A DNA stretch of 64,000 nt from Bacillus sp. FJAT-45037 (GCF_002797325.1 NZ_KZ454938.1:2244267-2308266); one strand, 5' to 3'. Counted from the first letter of the stretch, positions 12,170 to 21,101 are shown. Translations and numbers: made by a program. Notes: a model not told the origin generated them from the sequence alone.

Positions 12170-12979
12170 TTATTTACCTTCTTCACCTAATTGAATCGAC
12201 TCAACAATGCCAACTTCCATTTCAAGCCATTTATCCGCTAGCGACTTAAAACGCTGATGATCTCCAGTCGTAAAGAACCGATGCATCGGTTGTCTTTCTT
12301 TAGTGAAGAGGAGATTATTGTGATAAAGCAAACCGCTTACTTCTCGAGCTGTCTCATCACCAGAAGAAATGAGTTGAATGTTCGGTCCAATCTGCTCCTG
12401 AATCGTTTGTCTCAATAACGGGTAGTGTGTACACCCTAAAATGAGTGTATCAAAGCCTTTATCTTTTAATGGGGCTAATACGTCCCCAACAATCATTTGC
12501 GCTTCTTCCCCAGCAAACATCCCTCTCTCTACAAGAGGAACAAAGGGTGGGCAAGCAAGGCTTTCTACAATCACTTCACTATTGATCGATTTTAGCGCTT
12601 GTTCATAGGCACCACTTTCAATCGTTCCCTCTGTTCCAATGACAGCTACGTGATCTTTTTTTGTCACTTTTAAAGCGCTAATCGCCCCTGGATGAATAAC
12701 GCCTACAACAGGAATAGACAACTCCCGTTTGACTTCATCTAGGACTACAGCCGTTGCTGTGTTGCAAGCAATGATGAGCATTTTCATATTTTCTTCTACT
12801 AAACGATCAATCATTTCCCACGTGTATTTTCTAACTTCTTCTCTCGTTCGTGGTCCGTACGGGCATCTAGCCGAATCACCAATATAGACAATTTCTTCTT
12901 TTGGAAGTTGTCTCATTAACTCTTTTGCGACTGTTAAACCACCTAAACCCGAATCAATGACTCCTATAGGTCTATCCAC
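12170..12979 (-). CDS. murI: Glutamate racemase
   Basis: Converts L- to D-glutamate for peptidoglycan. The 269-aa protein starts at GTG (12977-12979) with GAGGG seven bases upstream. Catalytic set: [12 protein letters not shown] (Asp10, Ser11), the first cysteine in [10 protein letters not shown] and the second in [22 protein letters not shown] binds substrate. Homolog of RacE, the main racemase of B. subtilis. Downstream of the MarR gene by 37 bases and upstream of gerM. Confidence 0.96.
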   Translation of the reverse strand: MDRPIGVIDSGLGGLTVAKELMRQLPKEEIVYIGDSARCPYGPRTREEVRKYTWEMIDRLVEENMKMLIIACNTATAVVLDEVKRELSIPVVGVIHPGAISALKVTKKDHVAVIGTEGTIESGAYEQALKSINSEVIVESLACPPFVPLVERGMFAGEEAQMIVGDVLAPLKDKGFDTLILGCTHYPLLRQTIQEQIGPNIQLISSGDETAREVSGLLYHNNLLFTKERQPMHRFFTTGDHQRFKSLADKWLEMEVGIVESIQLGEEGK

Positions 12980-13016
12980 GACATTTCCCTCGTTTTCTCC
13001 ATTAAACTACTGCATG

Positions 13017-13451
13017 CTACACCTTAACTTTCATTTCTTCATGAAGAACATCCAAGCTTTTTTCGAGAAAATCTACCTCATCTTGTGAGAAGTTTTCTAA
13101 AATGTTTTCAAGGTATACTTGGCGTTTGTTAATCACTTCATGAATGATCGTTGTACCTTTTTCCAACAAATGAATACGTACAACACGACGATCATTTTTG
13201 TCTTTTATCCGTTCAACGAGATCATTTTTCTCCATACGGTCAACTAGATCTGTTGTTGTGCTACATGCCAGATACATTTTAGTTGATAACTCACCTATTG
13301 TCATATCACCATATTCGTTTAACCATTGTAAGGCGACAAATTGCGGGGGAGTAATCGGAAATTGAGTTAAAATCTCTCTACCCTTTTGTTTCACCATTTC
13401 TGAAACTCGACGCAACGAGCGCTCAATTTGTTCGATTTGTTGATGGTTCAT
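13017..13451 (-). CDS. ysmB: MarR-family transcriptional regulator (YsmB)
   Basis: 144-aa winged-helix repressor of unknown target. Start ATG 13449-13451 (MNHQQIEQIE) follows GGAGGT by eight bases; an ATG five codons earlier is part of that ribosome site. The core contains helix-turn-helix FVALQWLNEYGDMTIGELSTKMYLACSTT (split here only to describe it: recognition helix near residues 55-75) and the wing DKNDRRVVRIHLLEKG. C-terminal helices form the dimer. A 23-base palindrome 31 bases upstream is a likely operator. Adjacent to murI as in B. subtilis. Confidence 0.93.
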   Translation of the reverse strand: MNHQQIEQIERSLRRVSEMVKQKGREILTQFPITPPQFVALQWLNEYGDMTIGELSTKMYLACSTTTDLVDRMEKNDLVERIKDKNDRRVVRIHLLEKGTTIIHEVINKRQVYLENILENFSQDEVDFLEKSLDVLHEEMKVKV

Positions 13452-13481
13452 CCTTTGTACCTCCATCTATTAAACGAAATG

Positions 13482-13504
13482 TTTCATCTGGCGTCCAGAT
13501 GAAA
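13482..13504. promoter_or_regulatory. Palindrome ahead of ysmB, candidate MarR operator
   Basis: TTTCATCTGG, CGT, CCAGATGAAA: two perfect 10-base arms around three bases, 31 bases upstream of the ysmB start and not followed by a T-run, so an operator is more likely than a terminator. Confidence 0.55.
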
Positions 13505-13640
13505 ATCTTCCTATTTCTTTCTCGCATTCCGCAAACATTCTGTAAATCCTTGCGTGTCTTATCAATAATTGTCGCTGTTTTTAATAAGAATTGCAAGTAA
13601 AGATCTAGTCATACATGGAAATATTTGATCTTTTGTAAAT

Positions 13641-13671
13641 CAAAAAAAACCAGCCGATATAAAATCGGCTG
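13641..13671 (-). terminator. Terminator after ptsI
   Basis: CAGCCGAT / ATCGGCTG hairpin followed by eight T (interrupted by GG) on the minus strand, directly after ptsI. Confidence 0.88.
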
Positions 13672-13685
13672 TTCAGATGTTCATC

Positions 13686-15407
13686 TTATGCATTAAAAAA
13701 TTGTTTACGAACACGAGCTTCGACTTCGTCTGCTGTGTTTAAATCAAGCATTTCATTTGAAAATGTTGTTAATTCCTCTTTAGATAAATCTAGTAACTGG
13801 CTTCTAGCAGGTAAAATAGACGTTGCACTCATACTAAACTCATCTAGACCAAGGCCTAAAAGAATTGGGATAGCGACTTCATCTCCAGCCATTTCTCCAC
13901 ACATGCCTGTCCATTTTCCTTCTTTGTTCGCTGCTTGAATGACCATATTCACTAAGCGTAAAATCGCTGGGTGATATGGTTGATACAAGTAGGAAACACG
14001 CTCGTTCATACGATCAGCAGCAAACGTGTACTGGATCAAGTCATTTGTTCCAATACTGAAGAAATCAACTTCTTTTGCAAAACGATCTGCTGCTACAGCT
14101 GTCGATGGGATCTCAACCATAATTCCCACTTCGATTTCATCAGAAACGTTCACACCTTCATTGACCAACTTTTGCTTTTCTTCAGAAAGAAGGCCTTTCG
14201 CTTGGCGTAACTCTTCTAATGTCGCGATCATCGGGAACATTATTTTTAATTGTCCATACGAGCTTGCACGAAGCAGTGCACGTAATTGCGTTCTGAACAT
14301 CTCGTCTTTTTCTAAACAAAGACGAATGGCACGGAATCCTAAGAAAGGATTCAATTCTTTAGGTAAGTCAAGGTATGGAAGTTCTTTATCCCCACCAATA
14401 TCTAATGTTCGGATAACAACGGGTTTCCCTTCCATGCGCTCAACCACTTCTTTATACGCTTCGTACTGTTCTTCTTCAGTAGGCAATGCATCACGGCCCA
14501 TATAAAGGAACTCTGTACGATACAGTCCAATCCCCTCAGCACCATTACTAATAACACCATCAAGATCTTTAGGTGTACCAATGTTAGCAGCAAGCTCGAC
14601 ATGATGACCATCTTTTGTCAACGTCTTTTCATTGACAAGCTTTGCCCATTCTTCTTTTTGCTTTTGAAAATCAGCTTTCTTTTTCTTATATGTAGCCATT
14701 TCCTCTTCAGAAGGATTGATGATAACATTTCCATCAATACCATCGACTATCACCATCATGCCTGTTTCAATTCTTGATGTAACTTCTTTCGCTCCAACGA
14801 CTGCTGGAATTTCAAGAGAACGAGACATAATCGCAGAGTGAGACGTTCTTCCTCCGATATTTGTCGCGAACCCTTTAATAAAAACAGGGTTTAGCTGAGC
14901 TGTATCAGACGGAGTGAGGTCTTCAGCAATGACAATCGTCTCTTCTGAAATTGTAGCCAATGATTGAGCCTCTACTCCAAGTAAATGTCCTAATACGCGT
15001 TTTGTTACATCACGAATGTCAGACGCACGCTCTTTCATGTACTCATTATCCATATTTTCAAACATAGAAATGAACATGTTAGCAATTTCATCTAATGCAT
15101 ATTCAGCATTTTGTTTCTCATCTTTAATTTTCCCTTTAACTGCATCAACAAGCTCGGGGTCGCTTAACACTAGCAAATGCGCAGCAAAGATTTCTGCCTT
15201 GTCTGCTCCAAGGTCTGCTTCTGTCTTGTCCTTAATCACCGTTAGCTCGTCTCTCGCTTTCGTTAAAGCGGCTTCAAAACGATCAATTTCTTCGTTGGCG
15301 TTTGTCACTTCTCGAAGTTCAATACTTAGATCAGGTTCCTCATGAACGAAAGCTTTAGCAATTGCGACACCTGAAGATGCCGCAATACCTGTTAATTTAT
15401 GTTGCAT
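13686..15407 (-). CDS. ptsI: PTS enzyme I (phosphoenolpyruvate-protein phosphotransferase)
   Basis: Takes the phosphate from PEP and passes it to HPr for all PTS sugars. The 573-aa protein has the HPr-binding N-terminal domain, the phospho-histidine loop [19 protein letters not shown] near residue 190, and the PEP-binding TIM barrel with [33 protein letters not shown] and the catalytic-cysteine region [13 protein letters not shown] shares one base with the ptsH stop (TAATG), so translation is coupled. Cytosolic. Confidence 0.98.
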   Translation of the reverse strand: MQHKLTGIAASSGVAIAKAFVHEEPDLSIELREVTNANEEIDRFEAALTKARDELTVIKDKTEADLGADKAEIFAAHLLVLSDPELVDAVKGKIKDEKQNAEYALDEIANMFISMFENMDNEYMKERASDIRDVTKRVLGHLLGVEAQSLATISEETIVIAEDLTPSDTAQLNPVFIKGFATNIGGRTSHSAIMSRSLEIPAVVGAKEVTSRIETGMMVIVDGIDGNVIINPSEEEMATYKKKKADFQKQKEEWAKLVNEKTLTKDGHHVELAANIGTPKDLDGVISNGAEGIGLYRTEFLYMGRDALPTEEEQYEAYKEVVERMEGKPVVIRTLDIGGDKELPYLDLPKELNPFLGFRAIRLCLEKDEMFRTQLRALLRASSYGQLKIMFPMIATLEELRQAKGLLSEEKQKLVNEGVNVSDEIEVGIMVEIPSTAVAADRFAKEVDFFSIGTNDLIQYTFAADRMNERVSYLYQPYHPAILRLVNMVIQAANKEGKWTGMCGEMAGDEVAIPILLGLGLDEFSMSATSILPARSQLLDLSKEELTTFSNEMLDLNTADEVEARVRKQFFNA

Positions 15408-15670
15408 TATTCGCCTAACCCTTCTTTAATTACATCTTCAATTGCTTGTAATGCTTCATCTGCATCTGATCCTTCAGCTTTGATCGTAACTTCAGCACCT
15501 TGACCAACACCAAGTGACATCACGCCCATGATTGATTTTAAGTTTACAGATTTCCCTTTGTATTCTAGTGTTACGTCTGAAGAATATTGACCTGCTTTGT
15601 TTACTAATTGTGTTGCAGGACGTGCATGAATTCCTGTTTCTGCTGTGATTTTGAATGTTTTTTCTGCCAT
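15407..15670 (-). CDS. ptsH: PTS phosphocarrier protein HPr
   Basis: 87-aa carrier that accepts phosphate from enzyme I at His15 (GIHARPAT) and is phosphorylated on Ser46 ([13 protein letters not shown]) by HPr kinase, after which it serves as CcpA corepressor. Both sites are intact. First gene behind a GlcT-type antiterminator element; overlaps ptsI by one base. No ptsG precedes it here, unlike the B. subtilis ptsGHI operon. Confidence 0.98.
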   Translation of the reverse strand: MAEKTFKITAETGIHARPATQLVNKAGQYSSDVTLEYKGKSVNLKSIMGVMSLGVGQGAEVTIKAEGSDADEALQAIEDVIKEGLGE

Positions 15671-15804
15671 TTTTCATCAACCTCTTTCGTTTATTTTAGA
15701 ATGGGGGCACCAATATGTTTGGATAGCACATTCATGTTAAGTAATAGATTCCGTGTTTTTTGTGATCCTTGCTCGTTATTGAAAACGGTTAACAAGTGAT
15801 GTGA

Positions 15805-15923
15805 CAAAAAACAGGCATCAGTAAAGAAACGCACATGACGATAATATGAGATACACTATAATGTACCCCATTTAAACCTCATATACACTTCCGTACTCAT
15901 GCCTGATCTTGTCAGTAACACGT
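15805..15923 (-). promoter_or_regulatory. GlcT antiterminator target (RAT) and terminator ahead of ptsH
   Basis: The minus strand at 15895-15923 reads ACGTGTTACTGACAAGATCAGGCATGAGT, shown here in pieces: ACGTGTTACTG, ACAAGATCAGG, CATGAGT. From memory this closely resembles the B. subtilis ptsG RAT. Its 3' half (CAGGCAT) is complementary to ATGCCTG at about 15811-15818, which is followed by six to seven T: a long-loop terminator that excludes the RAT hairpin. The loop itself holds an ATATGAG/CTCATAT stem. GlcT binding would therefore switch ptsHI on. Confidence 0.82.
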
Positions 15924-15940
15924 AATCTAAGTGCACTCTT

Positions 15941-15968
15941 ATTATATATTCTTAATAAGTTTTTGCAA
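15941..15968 (-). promoter_or_regulatory. SigA promoter of ptsHI
   Basis: TTGCAA (15963-15968), 16-base spacer, perfect TATAAT (15941-15946). The -10 box contains the glcT stop codon, and the RAT begins about 11 bases past the predicted transcript start. Confidence 0.7.
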
Positions 15969-16784
15969 ATAAAAGACGACATCCGGTACATCTTCAGCCT
16001 TATATGCCGTTTCAAAACGTTGATTTAACTTGTTCACGATCTGTTCAGTAATATTATAGCATAAGTTAAATTCTTCTTTCAACAGATCTGATAGAAGAAC
16101 AGTACCATCAATCGTTTCTTTTTTTCGGAAACGATCAATCACATCGCACAAAAAATGAACAAGGCGCATATACTCCACTGTACGTTTTTGAATCGTTCCT
16201 TCTGCTTGATGTTCAATCACTTGCACTAACTCTAAGATCAATTGAGGATGTTCGTGCATTTCCGTAATTTTTTGGTTGGATGTTGCACTATAAATATGCA
16301 AGGCGACAAAACCGATTTCTGCCTCAGGTAGTTCAACCTCAAGATGCTCGTTTAGAAACAGTACAGCATTCCGTGCAAGTTGGAACTCTTGTGGAAACAT
16401 TAATTCCGTCTCAGTTAAAAATGGATTCGGAATATCAATTCCCTGCTTAATTCTACGAACAGCAAATTGAATGTGATCAGCTAAAGCTAAATGAATTCTT
16501 TCATGGAGTGGTGCTTTTAAATCATCTTGAATTCCTCGTACGACTTCTGCCATTAAATTGATGAACGATTCGTCTACATCATCAAGTAATTGTTTATATT
16601 GCTCTTGATCTTCACGATCAGCTAGAACAAACAGCTTGTCAATGGCTTCAGGTTCAATCGATTGACCACGTTTTTGGCCAAACCCGATCCCTCTCCCAAT
16701 GAGTATGACTTCTTCATGGTCTGGATTCATGGCAATGACGACATTATTATTGACTACCTTTTTTATATGAAACGAATCGCTCAT
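15942..16784 (-). CDS. glcT: BglG-family transcriptional antiterminator GlcT
   Basis: RNA-binding antiterminator controlled by PTS phosphorylation. The 280-aa protein has an N-terminal co-antiterminator RNA-binding domain (residues 1-60, HIKKVVNNNVVIAMN, GRGIGFGQKRGQ) and two PTS regulation domains with the conserved histidines in HERIHLALADHIQFA, EVGFVALHIYSA-type GFVALHIYSA, and YMRLVHFLCDVI. LicT and SacY are alternatives, but the RAT sequence 18 bases beyond its stop is GlcT-type. Glucose-dependent control of the following ptsHI is inferred. Confidence 0.88.
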   Translation of the reverse strand: MSDSFHIKKVVNNNVVIAMNPDHEEVILIGRGIGFGQKRGQSIEPEAIDKLFVLADREDQEQYKQLLDDVDESFINLMAEVVRGIQDDLKAPLHERIHLALADHIQFAVRRIKQGIDIPNPFLTETELMFPQEFQLARNAVLFLNEHLEVELPEAEIGFVALHIYSATSNQKITEMHEHPQLILELVQVIEHQAEGTIQKRTVEYMRLVHFLCDVIDRFRKKETIDGTVLLSDLLKEEFNLCYNITEQIVNKLNQRFETAYKAEDVPDVVFYLQKLIKNI

Positions 16785-16914
16785 TTCATTACCCTCTTTA
16801 AATTAGACTCGATTTCTTTTACTATCTTATCTGAATATAATAACCATCGTCAACCACCGGCTTGTGTATATGAATAGGCAATCAGCCAAACATTCTCTAT
16901 ATGCAAATAATGCT

Positions 16915-16943
16915 CACATGTTTCCACATTCCTACATATACTA
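16915..16943 (+). promoter_or_regulatory. Candidate SigK promoter of gerE
   Basis: CATATACTA (16935-16943) fits the SigK -10 CATANNNTA exactly, with CAC (AC at 16916-16917) 17 bases upstream as -35. gerE is a SigK-dependent gene in B. subtilis. Confidence 0.6.
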
Positions 16944-17020
16944 TCAAGACTAAAGCCCTTCAACAGTGGGATTGAGTTACCCAAATTCGCTCTTAGCCCG
17001 AGCAAGAAGGAGTGAACTCA

Positions 17021-17245
17021 TTGAAAGGAGCAGAATTCGGACCAAAACCATTACTTACGAAAAGGGAAAGAGAAGTATTCGAACTTCTTGTACAAGATAA
17101 TACGACAAGAGAGATCGCAAAAGAACTTTTCATAAGTGAGAAGACCGTACGAAATCACATCTCTAATACGATGCAAAAGTTGGGGGTTAAGGGGCGCTCT
17201 CAAGCTGTTATAGAACTAATCAGACTGGGTGAACTTGAAATCTAA
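17021..17245 (+). CDS. gerE: Late mother-cell sporulation regulator GerE
   Basis: DNA-binding regulator of spore coat genes in the mother cell; a single LuxR-type helix-turn-helix without receiver domain. The 74-aa product (KPLLTKREREVFELL..., ISEKTVRNHISNTMQKLGV, GRSQAVIEL) is the family length. Start is TTG 17021, eight bases after AAGAAGGAG; the GTG at 17012 is inside that ribosome site. The only plus-strand gene for several kb, with its own likely SigK promoter and terminator. Confidence 0.95.
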   Translation: MKGAEFGPKPLLTKREREVFELLVQDNTTREIAKELFISEKTVRNHISNTMQKLGVKGRSQAVIELIRLGELEI

Positions 17246-17277
17246 CCAGCGTCATTTGCTATATGACAGCCTTTAAT

Positions 17278-17318
17278 GTCAGCCTACATCTAAGTTAGAT
17301 GTAAGCTGACTTTTACTT
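17278..17318 (+). terminator. Terminator after gerE
   Basis: GTCAGC-c-TACATCTAA / TTAGATGTA-a-GCTGAC followed by TTTTACTTTT. Confidence 0.88.
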
Positions 17319-17350
17319 TTATAAACTTTCTATTCAGAGCATTTTATACT

Positions 17351-17815
17351 TTATCGTTGCGGCTGATCTTGTAGAGCTTGTCTCATCTCTTCATTCCATG
17401 GCACCGATCGTCCACTCACTTTACCAATTTGAACAATAGAGCCTCTTCCAGTAAGACAAATGTCACTTGATTCGTTTTCGACTAAGTAGTGTAAGTCCAT
17501 TGAAGAGTTTCCTAACTTCTCTACTTTTACAAACACATGTAATGTCTCATTGAATTTAATTTGTCTAATGTAATCTACTTGCAAATCCGCTGCTACAATC
17601 ATCGTTTCAAAATCCTCACTTGACCATTTTTGCATTAAGCCAATAGAGTTAAAGTATTCAAGCCTAGCGTCTTCAAAATAAACAAGCGCATTTTTGTTGT
17701 TAACATGTCCAAACGCATCCGTTTCAGAAAATCGTACCTTTAGGGTTGTTGAGAAGGTAAACCCTTCTCGCCATTGTTCGAAATTTGTTATGTATGTAGG
17801 TAATCTCAACGTCAT
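17351..17815 (-). CDS. ysmA: Acyl-CoA thioesterase, hotdog fold (YsmA)
   Basis: 154-aa 4HBT-family protein, probably hydrolysing an acyl-CoA; substrate unknown. The motif VRFSETDAFGHVNNKNALVYFEDAR carries the family aspartate/histidine region near residues 28-50 (VRFSETDAFGHVNN). Start is uncertain: ATG at 17815 or TTG at 17818 stand close to AAAGGA, and a TTG at 17809 has better spacing. Separated from sdhB by a long terminator hairpin, in the same place as ysmA of B. subtilis. Confidence 0.85.
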   Translation of the reverse strand: MTLRLPTYITNFEQWREGFTFSTTLKVRFSETDAFGHVNNKNALVYFEDARLEYFNSIGLMQKWSSEDFETMIVAADLQVDYIRQIKFNETLHVFVKVEKLGNSSMDLHYLVENESSDICLTGRGSIVQIGKVSGRSVPWNEEMRQALQDQPQR

Positions 17816-17848
17816 CAATCCTTTATCATTATTATTTTATACAGAAAA

Positions 17849-17921
17849 AGCTCACCTCTACACTCTCTACTCTAGTCTGTCAGTGACAAAAAAAGAATAG
17901 AAGTCTAGTAGAGGGTGAGCT
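17849..17921 (-). terminator. Long inverted repeat ending the sdh operon
   Basis: AGCTCACC-TCTAC and GTAGAGGGTGAGCT form a 13-pair stem (one bulge) over a loop of about 46 bases that contains a second, weaker set of CTCTACT/AGTAGAG repeats and an internal T-run. On the minus strand it ends in TTTTTC. Confidence 0.75.
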
Positions 17922-17939
17922 AGTTGGTTTGATTAACCT

Positions 17940-18692
17940 TTATTGTCCACCAAAGAAATTCTTAAATGATTGCAACGTCGTCTGACGGTTTAAATCTGCA
18001 ATCGATGTTGTCAATGGAATGCCTTTAGGACAAGCTTGTACACAGTTTTGGGAGTTACCGCAGTTGGTAAGTCCACCATCACCCATAATCGTTTCAAGTC
18101 GTTCTGCTTTATTCATCTCTCCTGTTGGATGAGCGTTAAAGAGACGTACTTGAGATAATGGTGCTGGTCCAATAAACTCTGATTTGCTATTTACATTCGG
18201 ACATGCCTCTAAACATACACCACATGTCATACACTTAGATAATTCATATGCCCACTGACGCTTTGTCTCTGCCATACGAGGGCCAGGTCCTAAATCATAC
18301 GTTCCATCAATTGGAATCCAAGCCTTTACTTTTTTCAATGAGTCAAACATTCTGCTACGATCGACGATTAAGTCACGTACAACAGGGAATGTTTTCATTG
18401 GGTCTAAGCGAATTGGTTGTTCTAATTGATCGACAAGCGCTGTACATGATTGACGAGGCTTCCCGTTAATTACCATTGAGCAAGCACCACATACTTCCTC
18501 TAAACAGTTCATATCCCATGCAATTGGAGTCGTCATTTCACCTTTTGTGTTGACAGGATTACGACGAAATTCCATTAAAGCTGAAATAACATTCATATTT
18601 TCGCGATATGGGACCTCGAACTCTTCCACATAAGAACTGCCGTTTGGGTCATCTTGACGAGTTACTTTAAATTTGATTGTTTTTTCGCTCAT
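17940..18692 (-). CDS. sdhB: Succinate dehydrogenase iron-sulfur subunit
   Basis: Passes electrons from the flavoprotein SdhA to the heme subunit SdhC. The 250-aa protein has an N-terminal 2Fe-2S domain (CLEEVCGACSMVINGK and a distal Cys) and a C-terminal bacterial ferredoxin domain with CMTCGVCLEACP and CGNSQNCVQACPKG for the [4Fe-4S] and [3Fe-4S] clusters. Overlaps the sdhA end by four bases; last gene of sdhCAB. Confidence 0.98.
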   Translation of the reverse strand: MSEKTIKFKVTRQDDPNGSSYVEEFEVPYRENMNVISALMEFRRNPVNTKGEMTTPIAWDMNCLEEVCGACSMVINGKPRQSCTALVDQLEQPIRLDPMKTFPVVRDLIVDRSRMFDSLKKVKAWIPIDGTYDLGPGPRMAETKRQWAYELSKCMTCGVCLEACPNVNSKSEFIGPAPLSQVRLFNAHPTGEMNKAERLETIMGDGGLTNCGNSQNCVQACPKGIPLTTSIADLNRQTTLQSFKNFFGGQ

Positions 18693-20458
18693 GATTTAAC
18701 AGCCCCTTGCTTCTTTTGTGAGTAGTCACGTTTACGAGGTTTAATCAGCGATGTATCAACCTCATCGTATGTGAAATCAGGTCCATTAGTCGCTGGGTTA
18801 AACGTCGCTTTGGTTGTCTTTAGGAAGTCTTCATCATTACGCTCAGGGAAGTCTGGCTTAAAGTGTGCCCCGCGACTTTCATTACGATTGTAAGCACCAA
18901 GCGTTACAACTCGTGCAAGACTTAACATACCATCTAGCTGTCGTGTAAAGGATGCACCTTGGTTGCTCCATTTCGCTGTATCATTAATGTTGATGTTCTT
19001 AAAACGCTCCATTAACTCTTGGATTTTCTCATCCGTCTTCAAAAGCCTCTCGTTATAACGTACAACCGTTACGTTGTCTGTCATCCATTCCCCAAGCTCT
19101 TTATGAAGAATATAAGCATTTTCTTTTCCATCCATCTTCATGATGTTATCGTAAGCCTCTTGTTCTTTCTTCGTTTCCCCATCAAATAGTGATGAAGACA
19201 TGGAGTCCGTTGATTTAGCCAATCCGTTCATGTATTCAACAGCTTTTGGACCTGCGACCATTCCACCGTAAATAGCTGATAGTAATGAGTTTGCACCTAG
19301 GCGGTTCGCACCATGTTGAGAGTAATCACACTCACCTGCAGCAAAAAGACCAGGGATATTTGTCATTTGGTCGTAATCAATCCACATTCCACCCATTGAG
19401 TAGTGAACCGCAGGGAAGATCTTCATTGGTACCTTACGTGGGTCATCACCCATGAACTTCTCATAAATCTCAATAATTCCCCCAAGCTTAATATCAAGCT
19501 CTTTAGGATCTTTGTGAGATAAATCAAGGTATACCATGTTCTCTCCGTTAATTCCAAGCTTCTGCTCGACACACACATCGAAGATTTCACGTGTAGCGAT
19601 ATCACGAGGAACAAGATTTCCATAAGCAGGATATTTCTCTTCAAGAAAATACCAAGGTTTTCCGTCTTTATATGTCCATACTCGTCCACCTTCTCCACGA
19701 GCAGACTCACTCATAAGACGAAGTTTGTCATCTCCAGGAATTGCTGTTGGGTGAATTTGGATGAACTCACCATTGGCATAATGAACACCTTGTTGATACA
19801 ATTTCGCTGCAGCATACCCTGTGTTGATTACTGAGTTTGTTGATTTACCGAAAATAATTCCTGGTCCACCCGTTGCCATAATGACTGCATCTGCAGGGAA
19901 ACTTTTAATTTCAGATGTCTTTAAATCTTGAGCTGTGATTCCGCGACAGGTTCCTTCGTCATCAACGATGGCTGAAAGGAATTCCCATCCTTCGTATTTC
20001 GTGACAAGTCCACTCGTCTCATGACGACGAACTTGCTCATCAAGTGCATATAGCAATTGTTGGCCTGTTGTTGCACCAGCAAAGGCTGTACGGTGATATT
20101 GTGTTCCACCGAAACGACGGAAATCTAATAATCCTTCTGGTGTACGGTTAAACATAACACCCATACGGTCCATTAAGTGAATGATTCCAGGTGCTGCTTC
20201 AGTCATTGCTTGAACTGGCGGTTGATTTGCTAAGAAGTCGCCACCATAGACTGTGTCATCAAAGTGTTCCCAAGTAGAATCGCCTTCCCCTTTTGTATTA
20301 ACCGCACCATTAATGCCGCCCTGTGCACATACAGAGTGAGAGCGTTTTACTGGTACCAATGAAAATAGATCAACTGGTACACCTTTTTCTGCTGCTTTGA
20401 TTGCTGCCATCAGACCAGCCAGTCCGCCACCGACAACAATAATTCTGCCTTTACTCAT
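18689..20458 (-). CDS. sdhA: Succinate dehydrogenase flavoprotein subunit
   Basis: Oxidises succinate to fumarate with covalently bound FAD. The 589-aa protein has the Rossmann start IIVVGGGLAGLMAAI, the FAD-linking histidine in KRSHSVCAQGGING, the substrate loop HPTAIPGDDKL, SARGEGG, HYSMGGMWID and GECDYSQHGANRLG. Length and motifs match the Bacillus menaquinone-linked enzyme. Middle gene of sdhCAB, 13 bases after sdhC. Confidence 0.98.
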   Translation of the reverse strand: MSKGRIIVVGGGLAGLMAAIKAAEKGVPVDLFSLVPVKRSHSVCAQGGINGAVNTKGEGDSTWEHFDDTVYGGDFLANQPPVQAMTEAAPGIIHLMDRMGVMFNRTPEGLLDFRRFGGTQYHRTAFAGATTGQQLLYALDEQVRRHETSGLVTKYEGWEFLSAIVDDEGTCRGITAQDLKTSEIKSFPADAVIMATGGPGIIFGKSTNSVINTGYAAAKLYQQGVHYANGEFIQIHPTAIPGDDKLRLMSESARGEGGRVWTYKDGKPWYFLEEKYPAYGNLVPRDIATREIFDVCVEQKLGINGENMVYLDLSHKDPKELDIKLGGIIEIYEKFMGDDPRKVPMKIFPAVHYSMGGMWIDYDQMTNIPGLFAAGECDYSQHGANRLGANSLLSAIYGGMVAGPKAVEYMNGLAKSTDSMSSSLFDGETKKEQEAYDNIMKMDGKENAYILHKELGEWMTDNVTVVRYNERLLKTDEKIQELMERFKNININDTAKWSNQGASFTRQLDGMLSLARVVTLGAYNRNESRGAHFKPDFPERNDEDFLKTTKATFNPATNGPDFTYDEVDTSLIKPRKRDYSQKKQGAVKS

Positions 20459-20471
20459 ATGGATCCACCCC

Positions 20472-21101
20472 TTAAATGTTTGCTAAGTCTGGATTAATGA
20501 ATGCGAGGATTGCGCGAATCCCTACAAACGTTAATATAAAGAAAATACCGATCGTTACATATGTTGAAATTTGTTGTGAACGTGGTGTAACTGTAATTCC
20601 CCAAGATACGGCAAATGACCATAAACCATTGGCAAAGTGGAACGTAGCAGCAACAACACCTAAAATATAGAACGCAAGCATAAATGGACTACTTAAGATA
20701 TCTGCCATCATGTTGTAGTTAACATCTGCACCAAATGCAGCTGCGATACGTGTCTCCCATACATGCCATGCGATAAAGATTAATAGAAACACACCCGATG
20801 TACGTTGTAAACGGAACATCCAGTTACGGAAAAAACCGTAGCGTACTGTATTATTCTGTGCTTGGAACGCAATATAGATCCCATAAATAGCGTGGTATAA
20901 AAGCGGTATAAAAATGATGAAAATTTCAAGTGCGTAACGGAAAGGTAAACTCTCCATAAAATGCGAAGCTTGATTGAATGCACTAGCACCTCTTGTTGCA
21001 AAGTGATTGATTACTAGATGTTGAACTAAGAAGAGTCCAACTGGAATAACACCTAGTAGGGAGTGCATTTTGCGATTAAAAAATTCTCGATTCCCTGCCA
21101 T
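20472..21101 (-). CDS. sdhC: Succinate dehydrogenase cytochrome b558 subunit
   Basis: Membrane anchor that binds two hemes and reduces menaquinone. The 209-aa protein has five predicted transmembrane helices; histidines in the right places occur in HSLLGVIPVGLFLVQHLVINH, LYHAIYGIYIAF, IAWHVWETRIA and ATFHFANGLWS (heme ligands by family knowledge). ATG start with GGGGGG site. First gene of the operon behind a strong promoter and a leader of about 170 bases. Confidence 0.97.
   Translation of the reverse strand: MAGNREFFNRKMHSLLGVIPVGLFLVQHLVINHFATRGASAFNQASHFMESLPFRYALEIFIIFIPLLYHAIYGIYIAFQAQNNTVRYGFFRNWMFRLQRTSGVFLLIFIAWHVWETRIAAAFGADVNYNMMADILSSPFMLAFYILGVVAATFHFANGLWSFAVSWGITVTPRSQQISTYVTIGIFFILTFVGIRAILAFINPDLANI

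Noticed and set aside
14026-14505. 159-codon open frame antisense to ptsI
   Set aside because: Shadow of the ptsI frame with no start signal or recognisable protein.
15779-15795. cre-like sequence TTGAAAACGGTTAACAA in the ptsH leader
   Set aside because: The spacing of the right half is off by one base and two core positions differ, so it does not satisfy the cre consensus.
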